DNA of 64,000 nucleotides from Flavobacteriales bacterium (GCA_016702645.1 JADJDP010000050.1:197314-261313); one strand, 5' to 3'; positions 27,614 through 36,598 are shown, counted from the first letter of the stretch. Translations and numbers: made by a program. The notes: generated by a model not told the origin, from the sequence alone.

Positions 27614-29194
27614 TCAATCGAAGGTGACCATGCCGAAGCGGTATTCCTTGCCGCGGGTGGCGTACATGAACATGCGATCGTCCTCCAGCTGCCTACAGCT
27701 CTTCGGCCGCAGGATCAGGTCCCGTTTCTCGGGATCGAACAGCGCTTCACGCACCACACGCCCGTCCTGGTCCACCGTTGCCAGCGTCACGATGGAGCTC
27801 TTGCCGCTGAAGTCCGTGCGCTCGAACTTGTCCCCAGCGTTCAGGAAGAGGTTCTTGCCGTTGTCGTTGTAGACGAAGTAGAGGTTGCTACCCTTCACCT
27901 CCAACGCGAAGCTGCTGAAGTAACCACCGTCGTTGGTGGTGTGCTGCTTCTTGGGAACGGTGCTGGCCCAAGCGATGTTCCCGTCCGGGTCGATGTTCAC
28001 CACGATGATGTCGTTGTAGATGTAGTGGTAGGTGGTCGTGGTGTAGGTCATGCCACGCGCATCGGTGTACGTGCTCGTGGTCGCGTAGGAGTAATACTGC
28101 TCACCCACGAGGACGGCTCCGCCATCTTCCCGCCGCACGATGTCCGCGAGTTCGTACTCGTACAGTTGCAGCTCCTCGTCCTTGCGCTCGGCCTGCTTTT
28201 TCGCTTTCTTCTCCTCCTTGGGCGTCATGAACTGGGTGATGAAATCGTCCGAGAACTCCTTGTAGCTCTCGTGCTTCACCGCCTTGGTCACGGGATCCAA
28301 CCGGAGGAAGAAGGACCCGCGCACCTTGTTCTCACCCTGGTTCCCGAAGAAGCCACCACAAAGAATGTCCGCCATTCCGGTGTCCAGGCTCAACGTGAGG
28401 TCTTGCAGGAAGCGATCGCCCACCTTGATCGTATGGTCCTGTTCGCCGCCATTGGCACCGTAGGTGAGCAAATGGTAATCGTAGTGGACCTTGTGCGCCC
28501 GCTTCAGGGCCTTCGCTTCGCGCTTCTCCGCGTACTTCACACCAATGAGCAGCGCGCTTCCATTGTTGTCCACGCGGAAATCCTCGAAGGTGAATTCCTT
28601 GTCTCCGTACGGCAAGGTGATCTCGCGATCCCATTCAGGCACCATGTCGGAACTGAAGATCCGCAACTGGAACTTCTCCGGCGCATCCTTCTCGTAGGGG
28701 AGCTGGGTGTGGACGAGCACGTGCGCGTTGTTCGGCGAGATCTCCACCCCGAACGCGCCACCGTAGGCCTTCTCGGACGCGAAGCGCGCCAACTGTTGCC
28801 AATCTCCAAGTGGCTCCATGTCGGCTTCCTGAAAGCTCCGCATGTACAGTGTGCGGTGGTCCTCCTTCTTGTTGTGGACACTGCTGAAGACGAGGATACG
28901 ATCACCGATGACCATGATGTCCTCCAAGGCCGGGTCCTTCTTGTCCAGCTCCAGTTCAAGCACCTTGCTGTAAAGGCTCACCAGATCACTGTTCATCTTC
29001 TGCACCAACAGGTCTTTCTTGCGGTTCAGCGTCATGTACACCGCCTCCCTGGTCTGACCGAAGATCCGGTTGAACTCACCGGTCTCACGCTCGCTCAGTT
29101 CCGTGCCCCATGCCACGCTCGCACGCTCCGTCTTGGGTTGCGCAACGGAAGCCAGCGTCATTAGGGCGCTGCCAATGATCAGGGGAGTACGCAT
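27614..29194 (-). CDS. Secreted protein of unknown function
   Basis: Starts MRTPLIIGSALMTLASVAQ, a signal peptide. The 526-residue protein is unbroken and has the look of a beta-propeller with long charged linkers (HVLVHTQLPYEKDAPEKF, LPYGDKEFTFEDFRVDNNG, DLTLSLDTGMADILCGGFFG, SIVTLATVDQDGRV). A lysine/glutamate-rich segment (TPKEEKKAKKQAERKDEE) marks a coiled linker near the middle, followed by EQYYSYATTSTYTDARG. I recognise it as a type of conserved Bacteroidota protein with no known function. No sorting domain is evident. Intact frame. Confidence 0.6.
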   Translation of the reverse strand: MRTPLIIGSALMTLASVAQPKTERASVAWGTELSERETGEFNRIFGQTREAVYMTLNRKKDLLVQKMNSDLVSLYSKVLELELDKKDPALEDIMVIGDRILVFSSVHNKKEDHRTLYMRSFQEADMEPLGDWQQLARFASEKAYGGAFGVEISPNNAHVLVHTQLPYEKDAPEKFQLRIFSSDMVPEWDREITLPYGDKEFTFEDFRVDNNGSALLIGVKYAEKREAKALKRAHKVHYDYHLLTYGANGGEQDHTIKVGDRFLQDLTLSLDTGMADILCGGFFGNQGENKVRGSFFLRLDPVTKAVKHESYKEFSDDFITQFMTPKEEKKAKKQAERKDEELQLYEYELADIVRREDGGAVLVGEQYYSYATTSTYTDARGMTYTTTTYHYIYNDIIVVNIDPDGNIAWASTVPKKQHTTNDGGYFSSFALEVKGSNLYFVYNDNGKNLFLNAGDKFERTDFSGKSSIVTLATVDQDGRVVREALFDPEKRDLILRPKSCRQLEDDRMFMYATRGKEYRFGMVTFD

Positions 29195-29232
29195 CGTGGT
29201 TGTAGGATGGGAACGAAGTAAGTTCGATGAAC

Positions 29233-30120
29233 TCAGTTCCTCGCCGCCTTCAGTGTATTGAGCAACAAGCTCGTGATCGTCATCGGCCCCACTCCACCTG
29301 GCACAGGCGTGATCGATGAACAGACGGCCCGTACTTCCTCCTCACGCACATCGCCCACGAGACGAAAGCCGCTCTTCTTCGATGCATCGGGGATGCGGTG
29401 GATGCCAACGTCGATCACCACCGCCCCGGGCTTCACCATATCGGCCGTGATGAACTCCGGTTTGCCGATGGCGACCACCAGGAGGTCCGCCTGGCGTGTG
29501 ATGGAGGGCAGGTCCTTCGTGCGACTGTGCGCCAGCGTCACGGTACAATTGCCAGGGTATGCGTTGCGGCTGAGCAGCACGCTCATGGGCGTGCCCACGA
29601 TGTTGCTGCGACCTACGACCACGCAGTGCTTGCCAGCCGTTTCGATGCTGTAATACTTGAGCAGTTCGCAGATGCCTGCGGGTGTGGCCGGCAGAAAACA
29701 CGGAAGACCCAGCACCATCTTGCCCACGTTCTCCGGATGGAAACCATCCACATCCTTGCGGGGATCGATCGCCAATGTCACTCGCTCCGGGTCGATGTGC
29801 GACGGTAGCGGCAGTTGCACGATGAATCCGTCAAGGTCCATGTCGCGGTTGAGCCCTTCGATTCGATGCAGCAGGTCCTCCTCGGTGATCGTTTCCGGCA
29901 ATCGGATGAGCGTGCTGCGGAACCCCACGGTCTCGCAGGCCTTCACCTTCGCCTCCACATAGGTCTTGCTGGCACCATCGTCGCCCACGAGCACAGCTGC
30001 CAGATGGGGTGCCTTTCCACGTGCGGCCTTCTCATCGGCAGCCGCTTTTGCGATGTCCTTCTTCAAGGCTTCGCTGCAGCGTTTGCCGTCGAGCAATTGA
30101 TGGGTGGTCACTCCGGTCAT
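29233..30120 (-). CDS. folD: Methylenetetrahydrofolate dehydrogenase/cyclohydrolase
   Basis: Bifunctional folate enzyme that interconverts methylene-, methenyl- and formyl-tetrahydrofolate in the cytoplasm. Catalytic Tyr and Lys are in KTYVEAKVKACE; FIVQLPLPSHI, KDVDGFHPENVG, the NADP-binding VVVGRSNIVGTPMS and the C-terminal PGGVGPMTITSLL are all typical. Starting at ATG 30120 gives MTGVTTHQLLDGK and about 295 residues. A longer upstream frame exists, but its added residues are not family-like. A -7-like CTACTTTC lies about 12 bases upstream. Intact frame. Confidence 0.95.
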   Translation of the reverse strand: MTGVTTHQLLDGKRCSEALKKDIAKAAADEKAARGKAPHLAAVLVGDDGASKTYVEAKVKACETVGFRSTLIRLPETITEEDLLHRIEGLNRDMDLDGFIVQLPLPSHIDPERVTLAIDPRKDVDGFHPENVGKMVLGLPCFLPATPAGICELLKYYSIETAGKHCVVVGRSNIVGTPMSVLLSRNAYPGNCTVTLAHSRTKDLPSITRQADLLVVAIGKPEFITADMVKPGAVVIDVGIHRIPDASKKSGFRLVGDVREEEVRAVCSSITPVPGGVGPMTITSLLLNTLKAARN

Positions 30121-30149
30121 GGACGGGCGATGAAAGTAGCGGATCCTCG

Positions 30150-30704
30150 TTACCAGCCCATGCGCGACTTCAAGCCGGTGATGTGCGCCAAATGATGCCT
30201 GCTGTGCCACACGTAAAGTTCAAGCACCTCGCTCAAGGGTAGTTCCCGCTGTTGCTCCGGGAGGAAGAAAGTGCGCTCGAGATCAGTGACCGACATGGCA
30301 CGCATCAGCACCACCCAGCGTGCGTGGGATCCGGAAATGATCTGCAGCGAAGGTTCGATCGGCATGGTACGCGCGTCGATCTGCTTCGCCCAAAGTGCCT
30401 CCTTGTACGGCTTGATCGTTGGGACATCCTCCGTGAGAGCCAGCTTGAAGCGATGCAGGCTCTGAGCATGGCTGTCGGCAATATGATGGACCAATTGGCG
30501 CACGGTCCAGCCACCGGGACGGTAGGGCGTGTCCAACTGGTCGTCATCCATGCCTTGTACTTCGGCACGCAACTTCTCCGGAAAGCCTGCGATCACATCC
30601 ATGCAGTCCGTGCGCCGTTCGGCCGTTCCGGCTCTCGTGCCGCGGACGAACTTTCCAATGGGGTACTTGAGGAGTTCGAGGTCTTGCGCGGCGAGGGTGC
30701 TCAT
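30150..30704 (-). CDS. DinB/YfiT-family metal-binding protein
   Basis: A four-helix-bundle protein of the DinB/YfiT (BstA) type, about 184 residues. Three His that form the metal site are expected in TVRQLVHHIADSH and WHSRHHLAHI. YRPGGWTVRQLVHH, ALTEDVPTIKPYKEALWA and ERTFFLPEQQRELPL are characteristic. Relatives include the hydrolase YfiT and the bacillithiol transferase BstA; with bshA present in this genome, bacillithiol S-transferase is a plausible role, but inferred. Intact. The gene ends 29 bases before the folD start on the same strand. Confidence 0.78.
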   Translation of the reverse strand: MSTLAAQDLELLKYPIGKFVRGTRAGTAERRTDCMDVIAGFPEKLRAEVQGMDDDQLDTPYRPGGWTVRQLVHHIADSHAQSLHRFKLALTEDVPTIKPYKEALWAKQIDARTMPIEPSLQIISGSHARWVVLMRAMSVTDLERTFFLPEQQRELPLSEVLELYVWHSRHHLAHITGLKSRMGW

Positions 30705-30722
30705 GATCGCAGGGATCTTTCG

Positions 30723-31035
30723 TTATTGCTTCGGTTTGCGCAAGGTCCACACGTACATGTGTACACCCTTGTCCAACGCAACGATGTCCTTGGTATCCAC
30801 CTCCCACCCTTGCTTCTCCATGTCCTGCACTTCCTGGAAGAAGATGATGATGTCCAGTTCGCGCTTGTCCATGTTGATCGGCTTCAGGTCAACGACCTTG
30901 GCAGGCATAGCCGTGGAGAACACGCCCAGCTTGCGGATGGCTGGCGAGAATTCCACCGACGCGTACTCGTGCTGCGTTTGGGCTGAGACGAAAAACGGCA
31001 AGGCCAGAAATAGGAGGACAAGGAGCTTCTTCATG
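30723..31035 (-). CDS. Small secreted protein
   Basis: A 103-residue protein beginning MKKLLVLLFLALPFFVSAQ, a clear signal peptide. The mature part is short and basic to neutral (YASVEFSPAIRKLGVF ... ELDIIIFFQEVQDMEKQGW ... MYVWTLRKPKQ), without a known domain. The ATG at 31035 is chosen over an upstream one because AACTTTGG, a -7-like element, lies 6 bases before it. It is encoded 18 bases upstream of the DinB-family gene on the same strand. Confidence 0.6.
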
Positions 31036-31090
31036 CCCCCAAAGTTCGTCGCCCGAACGATGCGAACAGCCGAAGCGGACGACGACGCGG

Positions 31091-32377
31091 TTATGGAACT
31101 TGTTCCATCTGCTTCCACGCCTGATCCTGCAACACGGAGCTGGGATCGAAGTTGGGGCTGTTCGTGAGGATGTAGCTTCCATCTCCCCGGCTCCAGGCGT
31201 GGTTGTATCCACTGGTCAGCTCCACGCGGCCATTGCTGCCGTCGTTGTACGTTTCCACCTCGCGGATGGCTTTGACGAACTGCGTGTGCTGGCGGTCCTG
31301 CGACGATTGCTGCTGCTCCCAGCTGCGCATCTGCTGGTCCATGGCGCCCATGCGGTCGTTGTGGCGGGCGGTGTTCGCGGCGCCTTGGGACTGTATATCC
31401 GCCATGCGCTGGTTGTGCGCGCGTGTGTTGGCGGCGGTCTGCGCATCAATGGCGGCCATGCGCTGGTGGTGCATGCGGTCCGCGTTGTTCCGTAGCTGCG
31501 CGAAGTAGCCGTTCACGGCCTCCTGCCACTGCGGGTTGGTGCGGTAGCTGCTCTTGATCGTTGCCAGCACGCGTTCAGCCTCATCGCGCCGAGCGGCCGG
31601 GAAACGCAGGATGCTCCGCTCGCTCGCGTTGCTGTTGGTGAGCTGCTGCATCTCGCCGGTGTACGCGTTCTGCATCACGTTGATCACGTTCAGCACCGAG
31701 ACCAGCGCGATGCCCTCGCTCCCATCGTTCCAATTCAGGCGAGCGGTCACCGCGCTGGGCATGAGCTGGGCTTGTCCGCCCCATTGCTCGAAGGCCGCCT
31801 TCGTCTTCGCGGCACTGCGTTCCATCTCTTGCTGCACCCCGGTGTTCACCTTAACCTCCGTGATGCGCGCACCCTGCAAGACGCGAGGCCCCATCACCTC
31901 GCTCAGGTAGTTCGAGGCATCCATGGGGCCGCCCACCTCGCAGCCGCCTTGCTGGGCCTGCATCTGCATGCTCTGCATCATCATGGGGTCGCTGGCCGAT
32001 GCCCAGCTATGGTTCGGTAGTACCGTATAGCTGATGGCGCCATCGGGCGAGCTCACGCTCCACTTGCCGGAGATCATCTCACCGCGGCATTCGTTCAGGC
32101 CCTTCCACACCACACCGCCCTCGTGCTTCCAGCCCTTGGGCAGCAGGATGCTGAAGGCCTCTGCGGGCTGCTCGAAGCCGGTGTTGTCCATGAAGCGCAC
32201 GCGCTCCAGCACCACGTAATCCTTGCCTTCGGTGAACTTGCCCGGCTGTTGTTCTGCACCAACGTCCCCTGTAGCAATTGCCTCACTTCCTTCCCCGCCC
32301 GTGGGTTGGCCCATGTTGTTGGAACAAGAGACCAGGATAGCGACCGAACTGAGCAGGAGTGAATGGGCGGTTGACAT
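31091..32377 (-). CDS. Lipoprotein with coiled-coil Met/Gln-rich repeats
   Basis: Starts MSTAHSLLLSSVAILVSC, with the lipobox Cys. 428 residues, unbroken. The N-terminal 230 residues form a beta-rich domain (FSILLPKGWKHEGGVVWKGL, YTVLPNHSWASASDP). Around residues 290-360 comes a stretch of helical repeats in which R-x3-N-x-R/Q blocks recur (RMHHQRMAAIDAQ, RAHNQRMADIQSQ, RHNDRMGAMDQQ), followed by a C-terminal part ending in VELTSGYNHAWSRGDG. The repeats suggest a coiled coil. No known function. Confidence 0.65.
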   Translation of the reverse strand: MSTAHSLLLSSVAILVSCSNNMGQPTGGEGSEAIATGDVGAEQQPGKFTEGKDYVVLERVRFMDNTGFEQPAEAFSILLPKGWKHEGGVVWKGLNECRGEMISGKWSVSSPDGAISYTVLPNHSWASASDPMMMQSMQMQAQQGGCEVGGPMDASNYLSEVMGPRVLQGARITEVKVNTGVQQEMERSAAKTKAAFEQWGGQAQLMPSAVTARLNWNDGSEGIALVSVLNVINVMQNAYTGEMQQLTNSNASERSILRFPAARRDEAERVLATIKSSYRTNPQWQEAVNGYFAQLRNNADRMHHQRMAAIDAQTAANTRAHNQRMADIQSQGAANTARHNDRMGAMDQQMRSWEQQQSSQDRQHTQFVKAIREVETYNDGSNGRVELTSGYNHAWSRGDGSYILTNSPNFDPSSVLQDQAWKQMEQVP

Positions 32378-32441
32378 GGCGATGGGTTATTGGTGATCCG
32401 GCTTCAGACCACTATCGAGGAAGCCACGCGAAGGTGAACAA

Positions 32442-32867
32442 CTACCTCTTCCTCACTGCGTACTTCAGCAGGAATTCCTCCGCATCCAGCACCTCGGTCT
32501 CGGCGAAGTGGAAGTCATCCCGGTCATAGGTAACGATGCACGTACACTTTGAAGCCACGGCCGAGTAGTACTCCAGTCCATCTTCGAAGTCTTCCACCTT
32601 CTTGTTCTGCACGGCCAGCTTGGTGGCGTGGCCATCCAGTGCGGTGATCTTCAGCTTGTCCACCAGCACGGCGATCTTCTTCTTGGCGGACTTCTCACCG
32701 CTCTTCTTGGCCGCAAAATGGGCACCGATGGCCAGGCACAAGGGTGAGGTGTACACCTCGAAGCGTGGATCATCACACAAGCTCAACACGCGCGCGCACG
32801 CCGCGAACCGCGGGTACTCGTTGCACAATACCGTAACGAGGACATTGGCGTCCAGGAAGACCCGCAT
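32442..32867 (-). CDS. PIN-domain toxin
   Basis: A PIN-type ribonuclease. Acidic active-site residues are visible in MRVFLDANVLVTV (first Asp), EDFEDGLEYYSA and VTYDRDDFHF. The size, 142 residues, is typical. The ATG at 32867 overlaps the antitoxin stop (GTGATG); a GTG three bases earlier is an alternative start. Encoded directly after the DUF6364 gene, it forms a two-gene toxin-antitoxin module with it. Expected to cleave RNA when freed from the antitoxin; the target is unknown. Confidence 0.85.
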   Translation of the reverse strand: MRVFLDANVLVTVLCNEYPRFAACARVLSLCDDPRFEVYTSPLCLAIGAHFAAKKSGEKSAKKKIAVLVDKLKITALDGHATKLAVQNKKVEDFEDGLEYYSAVASKCTCIVTYDRDDFHFAETEVLDAEEFLLKYAVRKR

Positions 32868-33139
32868 CACTTGCGGCCTTTACCAGAACGGCGACTTTCC
32901 AAATAGTCCTTCTTCACCGTGCTCGCCGCGTTCTTGCGCACGTACTCGGCTTGGCCTTCGCTCAACATGTTGACCCAATCGGAAACGGGAAGCTCATCCA
33001 AGCTGCGGTACTTCTTGCTCACCACCTTGCTTAGCAGGAACTCCGTGAGCCTCGAAAGGCTGATGTTGTTAGCCTCGGCGAAGGCCTTGGCCTGCACGAC
33101 CACGCTTTCATCGAAGCTGAGGGTGACCTTGGTATCCAT
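32867..33139 (-). CDS. Antitoxin of the DUF6364 family (ribbon-helix-helix type)
   Basis: Starts MDTKVTLSFDESVVVQAKA and continues with AEANNISLSRLTEFLL. The strand-helix-helix form is that of an RHH DNA-binding domain, and DUF6364 proteins are usually encoded with PIN toxins, as here. The C-terminal part (VSDWVNMLSEGQAEYV) would bind the toxin. About 90 residues. The stop overlaps the toxin start by one base. Upstream lies a promoter within nested inverted repeats, the expected site for autoregulation. Confidence 0.85.
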   Translation of the reverse strand: MDTKVTLSFDESVVVQAKAFAEANNISLSRLTEFLLSKVVSKKYRSLDELPVSDWVNMLSEGQAEYVRKNAASTVKKDYLESRRSGKGRK

Positions 33140-33149
33140 GGCTTGGAAC

Positions 33150-33189
33150 GTTTGTACGGCAAATGTATAGGATCTATACGTACAAACAA
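33150..33189 (-). promoter_or_regulatory. Promoter and operator of the toxin-antitoxin operon
   Basis: On the minus strand, TTG (33189-33187), 19 bases, TACATTTG (33167-33160): an exact Bacteroidota promoter. A 9-base inverted repeat, GTTTGTACG at 33150-33158 and CGTACAAAC at 33179-33187, brackets it, and a second one, GTATAG-GAT-CTATAC at 33165-33179, overlaps the -7 element. These are likely binding sites for the RHH antitoxin. The antitoxin ATG lies 11 bases further on. Confidence 0.75.
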
Positions 33190-33342
33190 CCACAATAACC
33201 GATCAGATCGGCGTGGACGTTCGTTGCCGAACGGGACGGACCTATCGCCCATCGTCGTCTTGCCCCCATCATCCGTGATCTTCCGCGTCTTGCGGGAGCG
33301 ACCAGCCTACCAGTGTTCGAGGATCTTGCAGCCCAGAGTTTC

Positions 33343-33555
33343 TCATGAGACCAGAACGTTCTGGTCACCGAATACTGACCCGAACCTGCCATAGTCCACA
33401 TCCACGTCCATTGATCCGCACGGGCACTGCCAGTTCATGCTTTGCAGGGAAGGCATCATCGTCCCGCACTTGATACATCGGAAGTACAATCGCTCGCTTC
33501 GGTCCCAGCCACCACCAGAACCTGTGGCTTCCCGCCCAGGCCAGAGGAAAGACAT
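33343..33555 (-). CDS. Small zinc-ribbon protein
   Basis: A short protein whose clear part is FRCIKCGTMMPSLQSMNW followed by QCPCGSMDVDVDYG. Four cysteines in the form CxxC ... CxC are a treble-clef/zinc-ribbon type. The C-terminal region (RFGSVFGDQNVLVS) looks conserved in character. The start is uncertain; the ATG at 33555 gives 70 residues, but the first 20 or so look less protein-like. Function unknown; RNA- or protein-binding is usual for such ribbons. Confidence 0.45.
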   Translation of the reverse strand: MSFLWPGREATGSGGGWDRSERLYFRCIKCGTMMPSLQSMNWQCPCGSMDVDVDYGRFGSVFGDQNVLVS

Positions 33556-33673
33556 CCGGTAACCGCTAAATCGAACGATGGCTCAATCTGTGGCTCGTTC
33601 ATCGCACCGTCGTCGTTGGCCGCATCTGAGGTCGAATCAAGCTGCACCCCTATCGTCGCTGCATGATCTGCAC

Positions 33674-35012
33674 CTACCTCCTCATCCCCTGCATCTGCTG
33701 CATCTGCTGCATCATCGCCTTCATCTTGGTCTTGTCCCCCATCATCTTCATCATCTTCCGCGTTTCCTCGAACTGCTTCATCAGCTTGTTCACCGCTTCG
33801 ATGTTGGTGCCGCTGCCCTTGGCCAGGCGCGCGCGACGGCTGCCGTTGATCACCGCCGGGTTCTTGCGCTCCTCCGGCGTCATGCTCTTGATGATGGCCT
33901 CGATGCCCTTGAAGGCGTCGTCGGGGATGTCGATGTTCTTCATCGCCTTGCCCACGCCGGGGATCATGCCCATGAGGTCCTTCATGTTCCCCATCTTCTT
34001 GATCTGCCCGATCTGCTCCAGGAAGTCATCGAAGCCGAATTGGTCCTTCGCGATCTTCTTGTTCAGCTCGCGCGCGGCCTTCTCGTCGAAGTGCTCCTGC
34101 GCCTTCTCCACCAGCGAGACCACGTCGCCCATGCCCAGGATGCGGCCGGCCATGCGCTCCGGGTGGAACTCGTCCAGCGCATCCATCTTCTCGCCGGTAC
34201 CGATGAACTTGATCGGCTTGTCCACCACACTGCGGATCGAAAGCGCCGCACCGCCGCGCATCGCCGTCGAGCTTGGTCAACACCACGCCGTCGATGTTCA
34301 GGCGCTCGTTGAAGGCCTTGGCCGTGTTCACCGCGTCCTGACCGGTCATGGCGTCCACCACGAAGAGCGTCTCCTGCGGCTTGATCGCCTTCTTGATCGC
34401 GGCGATCTCGTCCATCATCTTCTCATCGATCGCCAGGCGGCCGGCGGTGTCGATGATCACGGCCGTGAAGCCGTGCGTCTTCGCATGCGCGATCGCGTTC
34501 TTCGCGATGCTCACCGGATCCTTGTTCTCGCGCTCGCTGTATACCTCGATCTCCAGCTGCTTGCCCAGCGTCTCCAACTGGTCGATGGCCGCAGGGCGGT
34601 AAACGTCGGCCGCGGTTAGCAGCACGCGCTTGCCCTTTTTGCGGATGTAGTTGGCCAGCTTGCCGCTGAAGGTGGTCTTACCCGAGCCCTGCAGGCCGCT
34701 CATGAGCACCACCGTGGGGTTGCCGCCCATGTTGATGCCGGCGCTCTGCCCGCCCATCAGCTCGGCCAGCTCGTCGTGCGTGATCTTGGTGAGCAACTGG
34801 CCGGGGCTCACCGTGGTGAGCACGTTCTGGCCCAGCGCCTTGGCCTTCACGCGATCGGTGAAATCCTTGGCCGTCTTGAAGTTCACGTCGGCATCCAGCA
34901 GCGCGCGGCGGATCTCCTTGGTGGTCTCCGCCACGTTGATCTCCGTGATCTGCCCCTGGCCCTTGAGGACCTTGAATGCTCTTTCGAGCTTGTCACTTAA
35001 GTTCTCGAACAT
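33674..35012 (-). CDS. ffh: Signal recognition particle protein Ffh, frameshifted
   Basis: GTPase that brings signal-anchor proteins to the membrane as part of the SRP. The start MFENLSDKLERAFKVLKGQG begins the N domain, followed by the G domain with P-loop GLQGSGKTTFSGKL, TAADVYRPAAIDQLE, VIIDTAGRLA and VLTKLDGDA. A one-base frame change at about 34262 occurs exactly at TKLDGDA/RGGAALSIRS. The methionine-rich M domain follows, which binds SRP RNA and signal sequences, ending MMQQMQQMQGMRR. Together about 446 residues, normal length. Frameshift almost certainly artefactual. A -7-like TACCTTCG lies at 35043-35036. Confidence 0.93.
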
Positions 35013-35220
35013 CGTCTTGCTTTTCGGAAGGACCGCGAAGGTAGCCGCCCGGTCGCGCTCGTTCGCTCCGCTTAGGTGGACCCTGGCCAGCTTCCGCCGC
35101 TTGTTCACTACCCCGCCACGGTGGATCTGCTCCACGGGCCCGCATGATCTCCTCGCACACAGCAGCGGCGCTTGCGGTGAACGGCCGGGATAATAGCTTT
35201 CGGAGCCAAACACCCAACCC

Positions 35221-35787
35221 ATGAACAAGTCCCTACTCTTCACCCTGCCGTTGGTCGCGATCATCTCGTCTTGCGGCGGATCCGATCCCGAGCATGATAA
35301 ACTGATGGCCGATCATAAGGCCATGATGGCCGCCGATAGTGCGAGCCGGGCATCGATGGACCAGATGAAACAGGCCACCCAGAAGTTCTTCGACATGTGG
35401 CTTTCAGGGAAGTCCGACGGTATTGAGGAATTCGTCGCGGAGAATTTCGTTTCGCACAATCCCATCCCGGGTGTTACCTCAACGGGGATCCAGCAGATGA
35501 AGGACATGTTCGCCGTTTCCAGTGCGACTTTCACAAGCAACCAGGTGGAGGACATGAACATGACGGCGGATGGCGACCGTGTGGTGGCGCACTACAATTG
35601 GAAGGCCGTGAACACGGGGTCCATGGATCCAAGCATGCCTGCCACCAACAAGCCCATCGATGTGCACGGGGTGGATATCCTGCGTTTTGAGAACGGTAAG
35701 ATCGTGGAGCATTGGGGCTACATGGAGGAAATGAAGATGATGCAGCAACTGGGCATGATGCCCGCTGATGAAGGCGGAACGAAGTAG
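35221..35787 (+). CDS. SnoaL-like lipoprotein
   Basis: Starts MNKSLLFTLPLVAIISSC, a lipobox ending in SSC, so a lipoprotein. Residues about 45-180 fit the SnoaL-like fold: KFFDMWLSGKSDGIEEFVAENF, VSHNPIPGVTSTGIQQMKD, DRVVAHYNWKAVNTG and VDILRFENGKIVEHWGYMEE. Members include polyketide cyclases and stress-related proteins; the exact role here is unknown. Intact, 188 residues. A strong terminator follows 15 bases after the stop. Confidence 0.78.
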   Translation: MNKSLLFTLPLVAIISSCGGSDPEHDKLMADHKAMMAADSASRASMDQMKQATQKFFDMWLSGKSDGIEEFVAENFVSHNPIPGVTSTGIQQMKDMFAVSSATFTSNQVEDMNMTADGDRVVAHYNWKAVNTGSMDPSMPATNKPIDVHGVDILRFENGKIVEHWGYMEEMKMMQQLGMMPADEGGTK

Positions 35788-35801
35788 GAGACAGTGCGAG
35801 C

Positions 35802-35834
35802 GAGCGGCAGGGCAATGCCCTGCCGCTCCCATTT
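35802..35834 (+). terminator. Intrinsic terminator
   Basis: A perfect 12-base-pair stem GAGCGGCAGGGC/GCCCTGCCGCTC with loop AAT, followed by ccattt. It ends the SnoaL-like gene. Confidence 0.7.
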
Positions 35835-35846
35835 CAGGCGGGTCGA

Positions 35847-36070
35847 TGCTCGTTGGCGCGTCGCATGCACATGTCATGGGCATCCTCTTGATCGTTCACG
35901 CTGCACTCCCCAAGCTGAAAGAAGATGAGGTCGAAGGGCTGTGCGGGCGTGCCCCGGCCCCTCGCACGATCCACGCGCGGGTCGACCAGCTCAGTGATCC
36001 GTACTACGGCGCTCGTGATCGCGCGCTAGACGGTATCGTGACGCGGATCGCGGCCCGCGAGGATCGCTGA
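35847..36070 (+). CDS. Possible small protein, doubtful
   Basis: A 74-codon frame (MLVGASHAHVMGILLIVHAALPKLK...) between two terminator- or gene-bounded points. It has a short hydrophobic stretch and a basic tail, but no domain or repeat that I recognise. Most of the 260 bases between 35835 and 36094 is otherwise empty. The composition is that of this GC-rich genome in general. Listed for completeness only. Confidence 0.15.
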
Positions 36071-36094
36071 TGCTCAGTCCTCTTTTCCACCGGC

Positions 36095-36361
36095 TCAGAC
36101 CCAACCCTGATGCACCGCTGCGCGATAGACAGCGCTGCCGAGGCACACCAGAAAGCCTGCAATGGCGAGCCAATTGAAACCGCGCCTCCCGGTAACGCGC
36201 ACCAGAAGAACGCCCCCGATGCCCACCAACAGGCCCAAGGAGGTCAACGTCTTCGGCGTGTAGCCATCGATGAGGTCGATGATGAGCGCAGCGATCGCGA
36301 GGATCACCACGACCCAAAGGATCGCATTTGAGCGGACGGGTGCAGATGTGGTATCGGGCAT
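36095..36361 (-). CDS. Small membrane protein with three helices
   Basis: Starts MPDTTSAPVRSNAILWVVVI. Three hydrophobic segments fill most of the protein: AILWVVVILAIAALIIDLI, LTSLGLLVGIGGVLLVRV and WLAIAGFLVCLGSAVYRAA. The N-terminal 14 residues and the short loops are polar. 88 residues. No domain recognised; the start could also be a downstream Met. Expected in the inner membrane. Confidence 0.5.
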   Translation of the reverse strand: MPDTTSAPVRSNAILWVVVILAIAALIIDLIDGYTPKTLTSLGLLVGIGGVLLVRVTGRRGFNWLAIAGFLVCLGSAVYRAAVHQGWV

Positions 36362-36598
36362 GGTCGATGGTTTCAGTCGAAATATAATCGGGAGCGGCGC
36401 CATGCACGGATCCATGCCCGTGCATCGTCGTTCCCATCACCGTGCTTGAACGTACCGAACAGCGATCCACTGCAGCCTGGAGTTGTGGCGGTCCGTGCTG
36501 CGTGCTCGTCCCCACAGAACCTGCGCAGCGACCGCTCCTCACTCACTGTAACTAGTTCTACAGCATGCGCGTCACATTCGCATACCAATCCATTGATC

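Noticed and set aside
27941..29164. 407-codon plus-strand ORF opposite the 27614-29194 protein
   Set aside because: Low-complexity Leu/Val/His translation without motifs; the minus-strand protein has a signal peptide and balanced composition.
34255..34270. Truncated Ffh as a real pseudogene
   Set aside because: SRP is essential, both halves are perfectly conserved and meet at TKLDGDA/RGGAALS; a single base explains it.
36380..36430. Hairpin around ATGCACGG...CCCGTGCAT as a regulatory site
   Set aside because: About 8 bases of pairing only and no linked promoter or tail of T; could be chance.
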